A stretch of DNA of 64,000 nucleotides from Physella acuta (GCF_028476545.1 NW_026731870.1:30016-94015), one strand, 5' to 3'. Shown: positions 12,051 through 28,200, numbered from the stretch's first letter. Numbers and translations are program-made. The notes: a model not told the origin generated them from the letters alone.

Positions 12051-12170
12051 AAGTTTTACGAAGTGTTCTGTCCATTTAATTAAATAGTTGTATGTATCTC
12101 AATTCTTGTCTTTGATTATCTTTGCCTGACAATTTTCTTCCTATGTTTCCACAGGAAGAATTAATTTAAA

Positions 12171-14812
<2,642 letters not shown>

Positions 14813-14884
14813 ATGAACATTGTCAGTCATGTTTTAATGAGAATAAGGAGTAAAGAGTTTCTCAATCACTTACTAAAGTAGGGT

Positions 14885-15055
14885 GGGGCCCTGGGCTATA
14901 GATGACTGGATTAAAAATTATCCAGATTAAAATGCCCTGGATTATAAATAGTCCAGGGGTATAAATGCATGGGTTATAATATATGACCCAGCTAACAAAT
15001 TGTGAATGATCCGGGTTATAAATTCCCGGGTTATGTATCAATTGTGTAATAAACT
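14885..15055. repeat. Degenerate GGGTTATAAAT repeat in the 3' flank of the IAP-like gene
   Basis: Words such as GGATTATAAATAGTCC, GGGGTATAAATGCATGGGTT and CCGGGTTATAAATTCCCGGG recur about every 20-25 bp. Several are short palindromes. The function is unknown. Confidence 0.55.
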
Positions 15056-15774
15056 ATAAATACCTGGCCAATGAAAAAGTTTCTCAAAATTAGCAAGGTG
15101 CTTTGTTTTATGCAACACTATCTTTTGCATTTGAGTGGCATTAAAAAATTAATAGAAAAACTAAATTGCCAACCAAAAGAAATTATTTGTAAAGATGTGT
15201 TCTGAGACTGTGAAATTTGTCCATGAACCATTTAAGTTTATAACCCAGGGCCCCAATGAAAATAAAAAACAAGGTAATATATTTATTTTCAAAAACTTGA
15301 AGAAACAACTATTGATGAAAATGTTTAGTCTCAATCTTTTTCTCATTTATTCTTAAAGAAATTCAATAAACAATTTTATATTTTATTGATAGAATATAAA
15401 ATATGGCTGTTCAATTTTTTTAAAAACAAACAATTTGGTGAATTTAACAGAAACTAAAAAATTTAGATGATTTGAGAAACTCAGTTACCTTTAATAAAAC
15501 TTTTTTTTTTTATTGTGAGCCTATGTTTTTGTCACAACAATGTCAAAGTTACTACTCTTGAAGACATGACATAGAGTTGATTTTGTTCAAACCTTGGGAT
15601 GTGAAAATATTTTACTGTGAACACCTTGGGTAGCCTCCCTCACTGTGAATGCTAAAACTACAAAAAAAAAAAAAAAAGAAAATTTAACACAGGGAACAAA
15701 ACAAAGAACAAATTTAATTTTGTTCAAAAGCCAAGTAAATGAAGACTTCAAGCTGAGAGGTCATGTTTACTTTC

Positions 15775-15985
15775 TTACTTACTGCCTTTCACCCCTGCTG
15801 GGGTAGGTACCCCCCAACCAGTAATCTCCAGAGTCCTCTGTCTTGCACCATTCTTTCAATTTGGTTCCACATGTAGCCCATCTTTGTGGTCTCAGCCTCA
15901 AGGTAAAGTCACCAGGTGTTTTTTGGACTGCCTCTTAAGCACTTTCCTTGGGGATTCACTACAGTGCCGCCCAGAAAGATGAAGC
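15775..15985 (-). pseudogene. Non-LTR retrotransposon (LINE) fragment, C-terminal end
   Basis: The minus-strand translation contains CLRGSPKNTW, a stop, LYLEAETTKMGYMWNQ and then IERMVQDRGLWRLLVGG. This is the familiar tail that follows reverse transcriptase in many LINEs (RGRPK-TWRR ... W..I...AQDR..WR..V.GLCP). The stop inside and the short length show a dead 5'-truncated copy. The clade (CR1, L2, RTE or other) cannot be told from the tail. Confidence 0.7.
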
Positions 15986-16368
15986 TTGTTAGCAGCATAG
16001 GTAGGAGAAAAAACTCCTAACTCATTAGCTACCTTGCTGATGTTCTCAGTTGAGCTATGGCTTCAGCCTGATTTTCTCTCTGAATATTTCCATAGCAAGC
16101 CTGAGCCAACTGGCCATGTCGCATAACATGATCACATAATATAGTTATGTTGGAGGAAAAAAAAAACCCCTCAGATACTGCAATTAAAAATGAAAAAAGA
16201 AAGACTTCAGTGCCTGCCTGGTGATACTGGTTGGCAGTTTACATAAAGTGCACCAACACTACATCCTCTTCTTGATCTTTTTGTCAGCAGAAAGTTGTCT
16301 GCTCCTTTAAGTTGCTGACGTTGGGGGGGGGGGGGGGGGGGGGTGCAGATTTTGAGAATTTTTATATG

Positions 16369-16493
16369 CAGAGCTTCTACCAAGCACCTTGCACCCCCCC
16401 CCCCCCCCCCTGAAGAAAGTCTACCGCCCCCCCCCCCCTGAACGAAATGGAGTTTATATAGAAAATATATACTTTTAAGTGTCTGCCTTTCCC

Positions 16494-16524
<31 letters not shown>

Positions 16525-16544
16525 GTCGTCTGGAAGAAACACTG
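16369..16544. mobile_element. hAT-like MITE with poly-C tracts and perfect TSD
   Basis: The left end CAGAGCTTCTACCAAGCACC and right end CTGGAAGAAACACTG match the family at 5582-5820. TTTATATG lies on both sides (16361-16368 and 16545-16552). Two further homopolymer tracts (a G run at 16323-16343 and a C run at 16616-16629) lie outside the element. Confidence 0.85.
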
Positions 16545-19500
16545 TTTATATGGCAGCTGAGAGGCTGAAGCTCCCTGTCAAAAGTTCCTTTAAAAAATCT
16601 CAGACACAGACACTCCCCCCCCCCCCCCCAAACACAATCCTTTCCCTACTAAAGAAATGTTCTCCATGACAAGCTATATAAATCTTTAAACCTTCTTTTA
16701 CAGTTTTTTCTCCTAAACAAACTTTTAAAATAGTTTTCTGTGCCTCCTCTTTGTAATAAGAAAAGTTTCAAGCAAAGTTTTATGTTTCATCTTTGAGTTC
16801 CTACTTGCATACTGCAATAAAATAATTTTTGGCACTTAAAAGGGTAAAATTCACCTTGGAAAATTTGACTTTTTTATATTGTCCTTTAGACTTTTTACAA
16901 TGACATCTTTTGATCTTTAGATGATAGGCTCTATTTTTAAATGAAATTTTTATTTCATGAAATGCTATGATGCATTATAATTAGAGTTGTTTTTTTAAAA
17001 CAAATACATTGGTGTTATTTACTTAGTACACACTGTGTTAAATCCATGGGGCAGTTTTAAATACATCACAGTTTGGCTTGACAGCTCTTTAAAAAAGAAA
17101 TGTATTTTGTAAATAGGGATCATACTACATTGCATGAGGTTAAGTTTTTTTTTTACGTTTTGTATTAAGATTTTGGAGGGAGGAAGTCCTAGAAACATTC
17201 AATATGAGAAGTGGTTGTCCCTGAAAATGTTAAAGCCTAAAATTTTATGGGATAGGGGTGGGTAAAAAAAATGTAGCTTTTTTTTCTGTAAGCCTTCGAT
17301 GTGTATGGTCCCAGAATTTTGTATTGTACATATCATTTAGTATATAATGTATTCTTTTTATTAACTATTTAAAAGTACTTACATTTTTACATTATTTTTA
17401 ATTTACTTTAGTTTTAGTATTGTTGCTTGTGATAAAAGCTGTTAAAAATTTACCATTTGTAAGAAAACTGAAAACTATTCTCAATTTGATGTTGAAATTA
17501 TGTCAAGCAAGTTTTTTAAGAGTAGCAATGCATTTTGCGGCTGTATGAAATAGTAGCAATTCAACTGTATTTTAAAATGCTTGACAGTAATAATAAGTTT
17601 TAAAATTTTAATTTGGCTGTAAATAGTTTTTACCTTATTTAAGTGTCAGAATCCCTTACAATTAAGAACAAACACAAGATTTATTTAAAAAATAAGCAGC
17701 TGTGATTTTGGCATGCAATTTCTTTTTTACATTCCCAGCTGGCAAGTCTAAATAAAGACTGATAAACATTCAGTTGAATTCAGACAATATTAACCTCTAT
17801 GGATTTTAAAAATTTAAATGAAAAAGAAAAAGAAAAAAATACATCACTATTTTTATATTAGAAGTATAAAAGTTCTACTATTCTACAGAATATTTGGGTA
17901 CCCTGTATTCTTAATACAAACCTGAATATACAGATTTATTTTTCTTCATATTTACTTCTTAAACTTACATTCCACTTCCAGTAGTTTACCCACACAAAGT
18001 ATTTTTTTAAAACTTTGTTTAATTTTTCACATTTTTTGTTATGGGACATTCCTTTTAAACCCCATTTATTATATTTTTGTTTTTCCAAGCCATAATCAAG
18101 TATTGAGAGAAGATTTTGTTACAGCCTCATATTCTGTCATTTGAATCATCTGCAGCTTTAAATGTTCTTTAAAATAAATTTTGTTAAATCAGTAATCTAG
18201 TTAACTTAGGAATAGTTTAAAAAATGCATAATAATAAAAAGCAAAAAGATTTTGAGAAGGCCATTATTATATACAATATTTTGATTTTATTTGAAAATGT
18301 AGGACATGCATTATCATAGGCATACATTTTTATTACTACACTGAAAATCTTAATGTTTCATAACAAATATCTTCAAAGGTCATGAACAAAACATTTACTG
18401 GATGTGTTCATTACATAATAGTTCTAAAGTGTAAATCATTGATAACAATTTTTATCCACTACAATAATCATAGCCTACTTTCGATGCAAAATTGTATGAA
18501 TTTTAGCTTTTTCTGAGGCTATCTTAGAGTAATGGCAAAAATACCCAAAGGAAAATATTAGTTGTGGCTTTAGAAAAATAAAAAGAGAAAAAGTCATGAA
18601 ATGAAAATGTGCATAGAACAAAATTTATTTTATTTACTATTGCAGAATTTGTCAATTTTTTCTTATTAATTCTAAAGACATTATAAACATCTTTCTACAA
18701 TGGTATGGAATATCAAAAGTCTGTTAAAATTTAATTTGAGGACCTCTTGATTGCCTATTTATTTCTAAATGCTTTTTATCTATTGCATTAAAGTATCAAT
18801 ATCATTAAATGTTGTAAATGTGAGTTGAATTATTTTTTTATATAAAAAGATATTCCAACTAATAATTACTTTAAAGGGATTTACTAGTATCTTTTTTTAT
18901 GCCATTTAATGATCTGGATAAAATATTAAATTTGAGAAATTGATCATTGATGTGTAAGCACATCTTATCTAAATAGAATAATGCTTGCAGCTCAATCTCT
19001 GTTTAAATCTGGGTAGATCCGGATAAACGGCCTCATTTCAGAAAGAAATTCTATGACAAAATAGCAGATCCCTTCTTAAATGTAAGATGAATTTAGGGGT
19101 ATTTAAATAGAGGAAATTCAGACCCAGCCTCTTTAAATTCATTATGCTTAGTCATTGAATTCTAATAGTTTTAAAATATCTGTTTGGTTTGTTGTCAAAG
19201 TAAATTGGGAAAGAAAGCAATTTCACACTTTATTTTTAATATTGGTAACAACCTCAACAAATTGTAACCAATTGCAACATTTTTCTTTTGGTTTTTGTAG
19301 GAACAAATTGTAGACAAATAAACTGCATTGATAAACATATTGTAATGGAATTTCTATGTTGTAGAAATCAAAGTGTCAATATTTTTTAAATAAAAAACTT
19401 GTAAACTAAAACTTACCTTTATATTTCTAAGATTATAAAAGTTGTATAATATGCAATGTATCATAAAGATATACAAAGAGATGGATTAATCTTTAAAAAA

Positions 19501-21414
19501 GTCCTAGTGAGAAATGGCTAAAATAGATAACAGGATTAAAGGGATGTAACACAGCTGAGTACAGAAGGGGTAAGAAAGTGGTCTCTTAAGTGAAGTATTA
19601 ACTTGCAGTTGACAAAGTTTCACAAAAGTTAACAGATGTGTTCAGTTGTGTATTAATTGTAGTTGACATTCTTTTTAATAGTACTTACATTATCTTATTA
19701 AAGGTATACTTAATTATGATACGAAAAAAATATCCTGTCATTCAAAATCTTTTGAAAACATTTTGATTAATTTTTACATATAAAAAAAAGAAAGAAAATA
19801 TAACCAATCTAGTGGAAATGACAGAAACGACTTCAGCACACAGTAAATAATTAATTATTAATCACAGAGCGCTTTTGAAACAAGGTTTAAATTTTCATAA
19901 AGTAGAAAATTTTCCAAATGTAAAGGATTTTGTTTTTATTATTGGAACATTTGTCTTTAGTCACATTTGCTTTCCAGATAAATTACTTCATTAGTGTTTA
20001 CAATTAAAAAGACAAAATCCAAGTTAAACATTTTTCATTTGTTTTTATTTCCCAACAAAAATACAAACTGAAATAAATTACACAATGGCCGATATTTATA
20101 AATGAAAGAAAAATGAAACCGTAACACAAGTATAGTAATTTCTTTGTACAGAAAAATATTAAATAAACAAAACTCCTTGTAAGCACAATACAAGATTGTT
20201 TATTTTTTTTTTAAATTCTGTTACTAATTTTTTTTAAAAGTGATGTAAAATCAAAGGATCAGGGTAAGAAATTTTGAGCAATTTCTTCCTTCTGAGCACA
20301 ATAGTTTACTGTATGATACAAATGTATCAAGAAATATGGGAAAATATCTAGGGTATCAAAGGCATCTACTTTTTGAGGAATATCTTTTTTGTAACAGTTC
20401 ACTTTAAATGAGCACATATGTATATAGAAATGATGATAGAAAAAATAGCAACTCTGCCCAAAAGATTATACAATATATTTTTTCGCCATAGTTGAGGAAT
20501 AGAAAATTTGAAAATTCTGTACTTATAAAAATAACTACATTGACAATGTCAGAATAAAAGACTGGAATAGTGGCACATTCAGTTGATCAAGTTTCATTAA
20601 ACTATTGAGTACACAGTTACTCTATGAAAGAATACACAGAAACAATTCTAACAGCCGCTTTAAAAGATCACAAATTAAAGTCTCAAAGTAATAATTAGCT
20701 TTAATTTCAATCTTTCTGTGAAATAACAGCGAAGACGTATTACATTTTGCCCAGTAAAAACAACACAAATGAAATAGAGAAACAGATTTAATGCAACATA
20801 TTCTCTTTAGAATTATCACAAAGCTATCAGATATAATTTACAAAGTAATGAAATAACCATTTTTAAATTTAATACCTTTTTTATATAATCAAATAAAATC
20901 AGGCCTACATTTTTTTTAACTGGTGCATTGTAGTTGATTCTTTTTCTGATGCTGTGGTGCAAGGTGAAATAAAGGTTTTAATTGTCTCTAAAGATTGCAT
21001 TTAAATTTTTAAAGCTTTTACTTAAACTAAAAGCAATGCATAAAAATCAGATTTTTATCAACCAAATTCCGAGATTTAAGTTGTAAAGGTTTGTGTTTGT
21101 ATATGTTTAAAAAAAATACAAAACACAGAGCTAAAAATTCCAAAGCCATGATCAGAAAAATGTAATGTCAATACAATAAAATACTCAAATTCAAATTACT
21201 AAAAGCAGGTTTTTGTAAATTTTAACACATTTCTATTATGTATTATTCTAAAGGTCAAAAATATTATTCTCACTGATCGAAATAAAATTACTGTAAGTGT
21301 TTGGCAAGAGTAGGTTTGGATGAGTTCAATTAATGGTTCAGTTGTAATGTTTAATAAAATGTGTGAGCATTTGGCAAGAGTAAGTTTGGTTAACAGCCTG
21401 CTTTTTTTAAAGTA

Positions 21415-21485
21415 AAGTTTCCCTTTCAAACCTGACGGTCTATGAGGCAAGTGAAGTAGAGTTCACTTGTTTCTGTGACCTCTGC
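21415..21485 (-). mobile_element. SINE fragment, 3' part only
   Basis: This is a close match to the 3' body of the SINE at 13746-13972, with the shared words AAAGTTTCCCTTTCAAACC and TCTATGAGGCAAGTGAAGTA on the plus strand. The tRNA head is missing. Confidence 0.75.
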
Positions 21486-22253
21486 AAAAATTGAATGCTT
21501 TTTAGTTTTACTTCAAAAAAAAGAAAATCCAGGCCCAAAAATTTTAAATAGCCTTTGACAGTATATTCATAATTTCAAACTATAAGCATAAACCATTTTA
21601 CCAAGATTGTACACATACCACATGATTACAAAGTGAAAGTATTTTTTTATTAGTCTAAAAATCTGTCTATGAAATTTTCATGGGGAAGTTTTCAAAATTT
21701 AAAAAAAATCTACGTTTAGAACTTTGATTTCTTTTTATTTACATTCAATTTCTTTTTTCATTTTTATTTGAAAAAAAAAAACATTTTTTTTTCAAAAGAA
21801 GTGTATGCTTTTGAGGCATGAGAGTAAAATAGCATTCATAGGTTACTTTGTGAGGAAATGCATGGGCATCATCTCAATGGTAAGCCAGTTGTCCCCCTTT
21901 AACTGATAGGCATTCAGAGCTGAGTGGACAAGTAGGCCTACATTTGCACTATAAGGATAAGCCAATCAAACAAATTTCATAAACTCAACAAATATGTAGG
22001 TTGTGCTTTTTAAGCTTCTTTTTAAAACTTAAACTACCAATTGTTCAAATGAGAGAACAAAATCTAATTCAAATTGTAATTATTTTTTTTTATAAAATAT
22101 GAGATTTTAAAAACCAGTTAGAAATGTATTTTTGAGATATTGATGCCAGACCCACATCTAAAACCTGACCATGACTTAACACCAAGACAGCCGTGGTGAC
22201 AATGAGCTAAACTTCAAGTCAATCTTTTCTGTGACAGAACATATTTGAGTAGG

Positions 22254-25200
22254 TCAACTGAGCTCAAACCCTGAACCAGATTCAATGGCGTACAATAGTT
22301 TTGTTTTCATGGTCAGCATGTCCTGGAAGGGTGGCAGCTTGAGTAGATTCATGCATGTGCTGGCAGTGGGCAGACGGTCAACATCAGCGCCCGCACTGTG
22401 GATACAGAATGCCGGGTACAAATCCTGTGGACAGATGGATAAAAACAATTACAGAATGCTGAGTAAAAATCCTGGGGACAGATGGATAAAAACAATTACA
22501 GAATGCTGGGTACAAATCCTGGGGACAGATGGATAAAAACAATTATAGTACACCAGGTACAAATCCTGGGGACGAAAACAATTACAGAACACCGGGTACA
22601 AATCCTGTGGACAGATGGATAAAAACAATTATAGTACACCAGGTACAAATCCTGGGGACAAAAACAATTACAGAACGCCGGGTACAAATCCTGTGGACAG
22701 ATGGATAAAAACAATTATAGTACACCAGGTACAAATCCTGTGGACAGATGGATAAAAACAATTATAGTACACCAGGTACAAATCCTGTGGACAGATGGAT
22801 AAAAACAATTACAGAATGCTGGGTACAAATCCTGGGGACAGATGGGTAAAAACAATTACAAAAAGCTAGGTACAAATCTTGGGGACAGATGGATAAAAAG
22901 AATTATTTTTAACACGTTTTTCTTAACTCAGCTTCGTGTTTGTGGATTTGTTTGTTTGTTGTTAAAATTGACATCGAAAATTAGCCCACTTCTGATTGCT
23001 CTAGAGATCTGAAATTTGGCATGCAGGCTACTTTCGCCTAACAATTTCAGATGCAATAATAAAAACTAGCAATTAGAGACCGTAATTAGCTTAATTTAAT
23101 TACGCCCCAAGGACCATAAAATTGAGGACATGATTTCTAAAGATACCGACAAGACTGGAGGCCTATTGACACAGTTACTTCGGCCCCAAACGATGTGAGC
23201 GCGCTGGCCGTGATCGTATAGTGGTTAGTACTTTGCCTTGTGGCCGCGACAACCCAGGTTCGAATCCTGGTCGCTCAAGATTTTTAGTTCGTGTATTTAT
23301 AAACACTTAGTCATACTTAATCAAGTCATTAGATAAAGTAGAAAATAAACTATATAAAAAACTTTTTTAAAAAACACGTTTTTCATGTGTAGCAACGGAC
23401 TAAAAAGGAGAAAATAAAATACTTAAAAAAAACTTTTTAAAAAAAACACGTTTTTCTTGTGGACTAAAAAGTAGAAAATAAATTTTTCTTTTGTGCTTCC
23501 TCGAGCTGTGCAGGTTCTTGTGATGACTGACAAAAAACGTGGGTCAGGCAGATGGGTCGGGAAATTTGATGGTGAACGTACCCACGTTTTTTGTCAGTCA
23601 TCACAAGAACCTGCACAGCTCGAGGAAGCACAAAAGAAAAATTTATTTTCTACTTTTTAGTCCACAAGAAAAACGTGGTTTTTTAAAAAGTTTTTTTTAA
23701 GTATTTTATTTTCATTTTATGGATCAATAGCAAATCTTATTCAAACACAATATTAATTTAACACACTTAGCGTTATTTCTTCTGTCTTTAAGTAGAGCAA
23801 CTTTAATAAGTTACTTTTTATTGCTTGACAACAGGCCCATAAACAAGATCTTACCCTAAATCCCAGCAACGGAGGTCTTGAACAACTTGTGACAAACTTG
23901 AGAAGCTGTTGTTTTTGTTTGTCTGTGAAATCATCAACCACAGCCCAAAACAGGGTTATCACAGGATGATGGTCATGGTAATCACCTGGAAGAGAAGACC
24001 AAAGATAAGATTAGCTACAGAAGTCATGACAAACTCTCAGCTACCCACTGAACACAAATATGTTTTTTAAAACTGGGTGAATCCATCCAAAGCAGTGACA
24101 CAAAATTGAAAAATGCAAATTTCACACAAAAAACATAAAAAAGCCTACTATGGGTTTTATCTTACCAGAATACTTTGTGTAAAAGTGTGTGTGTAAGAGT
24201 GTGTTTTATCTTACCAGAATACTTTGTGTAAAAGCGTGTTTTATCTTACCAGAATACTTTGTGTAAAAGCGTGTTTTATCTTACCAGAATACTTTGTGTA
24301 AAAGCGTGTTTTATCTTACCAGAATACTTTGTGTAAAAGCGTGTTTTATCTTACCAGAATACTTTGTGTAAAAGCGTGTTTTATCTTACCAGAATACTTT
24401 GTGTAAAAGCGTGTTTTATCTCACCAGAATACTTTGTGTAAAAGCGTGTTTTATCTTACCAGAATACTTTGTGTAAAAGCGTGTTTTATCTTACCAGAAT
24501 ACTTTGTGTAAAAGTGTTTTATCTTACCAGAATACTTTGTGTAAAAGTGTTTTATCTTACCAGAATACTTTGTGTAAAAGCGTGTTTTATCTTACCAGAA
24601 TACTTTGTGTAAAAGCGTGTTACTTACCAGAATACTTTGTGTAAAAGTGTGTTTTTATCTTACCAGAATACTTTGTGTAAAAGCGTGTTTTATCTTACCA
24701 GAACACTTTGTATAAAAGTGTTTTATCTTACCAGAATACTTTGTGTAAAAGCGTGTTTTATCTTACCAGAATACTTTGTGTAAAAGTGTCTTATCTTACC
24801 AGAATACTTTGTGTAAAAGTGTGTTTTATCTTACCAGAATACTTTGTGTAAAAGCGTGTTTTATCTTACCAGAATACTTTGTGTAAAAGTGTTTTATCTT
24901 ACCAGAATACTTTGTGTAAAAGTGTTTTATCTTACCAGAATACTTTGTGTAAAAGCGTGTTTTATCTTACCAGAATACTTTGTGTAAAAGTGTTTTATCT
25001 TACCAGAATACTTTGTGTAAAAGTGTTTTATCTTACCAGAATACTTTGTGTAAAAGCGTGTTTTATCTTACCAGAATACTTTGTGTAAAAGCGTAAATCA
25101 AGAAGATCAATAGGAACGGCTGCACCAGAGATGAGAACTTGCAGCTCCCCACTGTTGAACATCTGCAGCCATTCAAGCTGGATCACATCGTTGATACCTT

Positions 25201-28200
25201 GTCTGAACGCATTGCAGTGTGGTCGAATCTAGGGTTGCAAATAAACTCTATTAGGCAAAGCTACTGTTGCGACTACTGTCAAACAGGACATTTCAAATAC
25301 AAAAAAACATGTAGATGAGCCCATGTAATCTAGTACCATATTTTCAACATACTGTCTATTTATTGCACATATTTAATCAGTGTAGCTTAGCAGATGCCTT
25401 AGGCAGCTTTTGAAATTTAGGTGGCAGGACAAAGTGCCGAACATAGAATTATGGAGAAAAGCAAGGCAGGAGCCTATGACAGTGCAAATAAGAAGGAGAA
25501 AGTGGCGCTGGGTGGAACACACACTGTGAAAGGCTCACCCAAATGTGACATGGGCGCCCAAGACAAACCTGGTGGAGTAGTCTTCTAGAAGAACTGAAGC
25601 CAACAGGAATGTCCTGGGAGACGCAAAATTAATAGCCAGGGATCGGATGAAATGGAAGGAAATGGTGAAGACCCTATGTTCCATAAGGAGCAGAGAGGAC
25701 TAAGTCAAGTCAAGTAGCTTGCAAACAGTCTACCCCACATCTGACTGACATCTGAGAGCAGTGTTCACACATAATGTGACCCATCTCTACCAGTGTATGA
25801 CTTTAGCCTTAAACCAACAAGAAAAACTAACCTGTTTATTGATCCTGTAATCAGCCATCAGGTGGATGTATTTTATTTTATTCGCATCAGTCACCTGGAT
25901 GTTTCTGCCTCCAGGCTTCAATTCTTCAATCTGCAGCAAATTATTTGATTTTCAGATCATTTTTTTCTTCTATTATTTTTAAACTTACATTCAATTATGT
26001 TGAAGTCTCAAAAAGTAAACAAACTAAAAATGTATAAACTAGTCCCTACCTTAGTTTCCCCAAATTCACTGTTAACTACAGTGAAATCCAGACCTAAATC
26101 TGCCACATCACCTTCATAGTGCTTCAGAAATAACAGATTTCTGTGAATATATACAATTAAGTGACCATTACATTTGTTTTCCAGTTGTTTATACAAGTAT
26201 TTATAATGTAATGGATAACACCACACGTTATAAACAAACAGCAAGGGGGAGCTTACTTGTACATGACAGGGTCCATTGACTGCAGGTGGTGAATGTCTAA
26301 GTTGGCATTTCCAGGGCTTAAGATCTTGGACAGGAAGAAAGAGGCAAATGGGAGCTCAACAAGTAAGTTCTCCATCAATGCCTGCGGACAAAAACAGAAA
26401 TATTTGTAACAGAAGATAGAATTAATTTTGCAATTAATTACAGTAAAAAAAAAGTTTTTAAAAATGTGGATTAAAATAATAAATTTTATAACTTGCGTAT
26501 TTACCTTTCCTAACATACGCCCCAAGAAAAAGTAGTGAGCTGTGAAGTTTTCCACAAGCAAACCAGCCTCTGGATTTGGGTACAAGGCCCTGTCCTCTGT
26601 GTACTTAAAAAATCCTCGGTTTGGATCAAATCCTGTCTTCAAGAGCTCAGATAGAAACTCTCTAAAAATGCCTCCACCATCTATACCAGCCTCATCAAGA
26701 CCTGCATAGTTTAGGAGACTGACTCGCATTCTCTTCTTTAAATTCTGTTCTGTAATTTTGGTAAAAAATATATATATAATTAGTATTTTATCTATAAAAA
26801 AGTAAGCACAGATGTATACACTCAATAATTAAAAGAAACTATAGGTTTTTTTTAAAGAAAATTAGCTATATCAAGAAAAAAATAATGAATTATTTTGAGC
26901 TTTTTTATTGATGGAATAAGGAATTATAAACTTGGTACCTACCATTTTCTGGTGACAATTTTTCAAAAGCGTCTTCATAAATAAAGTTTCTCCTGATGGT
27001 GACGACAATAGACGAGCCCAGGCCAAAGTTTGTTAGCTCACCCTGGTGCTCTTGTTTATCAACAATTATCAAATTTTGTAGAATCTGGCAGAATATATTA
27101 AAAAATCTAGACTTAATCACTGCATTGTTTTAGTCTATAAAAATGTTTATCTAAACAATAACTTTCAGAATTAAGTGATAACTTAGAGTAAGGAGAAGAT
27201 GTCAATGTTTTGTGAAAAAATTAAACTATTCTACTTTAGCTTTGTTTATTGTATGAATATTATACTTAAATAAATATTTAGATTCTCTAGTACTATGTTA
27301 AAGGACCTATATGGACAATAGAATTAATAAATTTGTTTGATGACTTGAAAACTAGGTCTTTATAAATTATAATTATAAAATTGGAATAAATATTTAGGAT
27401 TTAATAACCAAAGGAGAATCTTATTAACCTTGAAACTGATTACTTACCTTAACCCTATCTAGAAAAGCTACCACAAAAGGTAACTCTGTTAATATCACAA
27501 GGTTTCTTACATCACGATTAGCAAGTGGCGGTGCATCAGTGTCTGAATAATCCACACAAAAAAAAGTATTTAATTAATAAGTATTTTTTTATGTAGATTC
27601 TAATACATTTATTACTTTAAAAAGCTTCACACTGCATTAGCATTCTATTATATTTTGAACACTTACCTGTGTTAGCTTTGGTTAACAAGCTAAGTGTTCC
27701 AAAGTCCCGTCGTACAAAAATTGCATTCTGGACTGAGTATATCTGAGAGGGCTGTAATTAAAAGTACATTAGTCTGTTAATAAATCAATATTAGCGGGTA
27801 GGTATTTTAATGTAATACATTAACACTGTTTAACTACTAATATTACATAACAGAAAGATTTGCCGTTCCCTTGTTAAAATAAATAAATTATATTTAGAGA
27901 GAGGGATAAACCCAAGAGCATTTTAGGAGTAATATAATAATAGAAATTAAACATGTTTACCCGATCTGTGCGTATATTAATATTTGGAGCCAGCCAATGT
28001 CCCATGGGACAAAAAGGACGGCGACTGTCTCTGTTATGAAGCTGCCTTACTAAAGTAGAGATAACCTGCAAGGGATAAATTAATTCATCAGCTACCAACA
28101 GATTTATTTGATAGAAAAACAAACTAGGTTAATGATTTATCAGCTAAATTACTGTTTTATACAAACGATGAAAATTTTGTCACATATTTTAACTCACCTT

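Larger units (their letters stand above)
14813..22253. other. Convergent AT-rich 3' region between IAP-like and UBE3C genes
   Basis: These 7.4 kb separate the stop codons of two convergent genes. The DNA is AT-rich with many A and T runs and no multi-exon coding signal on either strand. Long 3' untranslated regions are likely but no poly(A) site could be chosen. Recognisable pieces (a LINE fragment, a MITE and a SINE fragment) are entered separately. Confidence 0.6.

Noticed and set aside
22285-22536. 83-codon plus-strand frame opposite the last UBE3C exon
   Set aside because: It is antisense to the catalytic exon and the acceptor array. The minus-strand reading is a certain HECT C-terminus.
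24879-25088. 69-codon plus-strand frame ([10 protein letters not shown] repeats)
   Set aside because: It is antisense to the donor array and open only because the 35-bp unit and its 33-bp variant happen to lack stops in that frame.
22400-25093. Regular direct repeats that could suggest a CRISPR array
   Set aside because: There are no spacers between units, the DNA is animal with spliced genes, and each unit matches a UBE3C exon edge. These are minisatellites.
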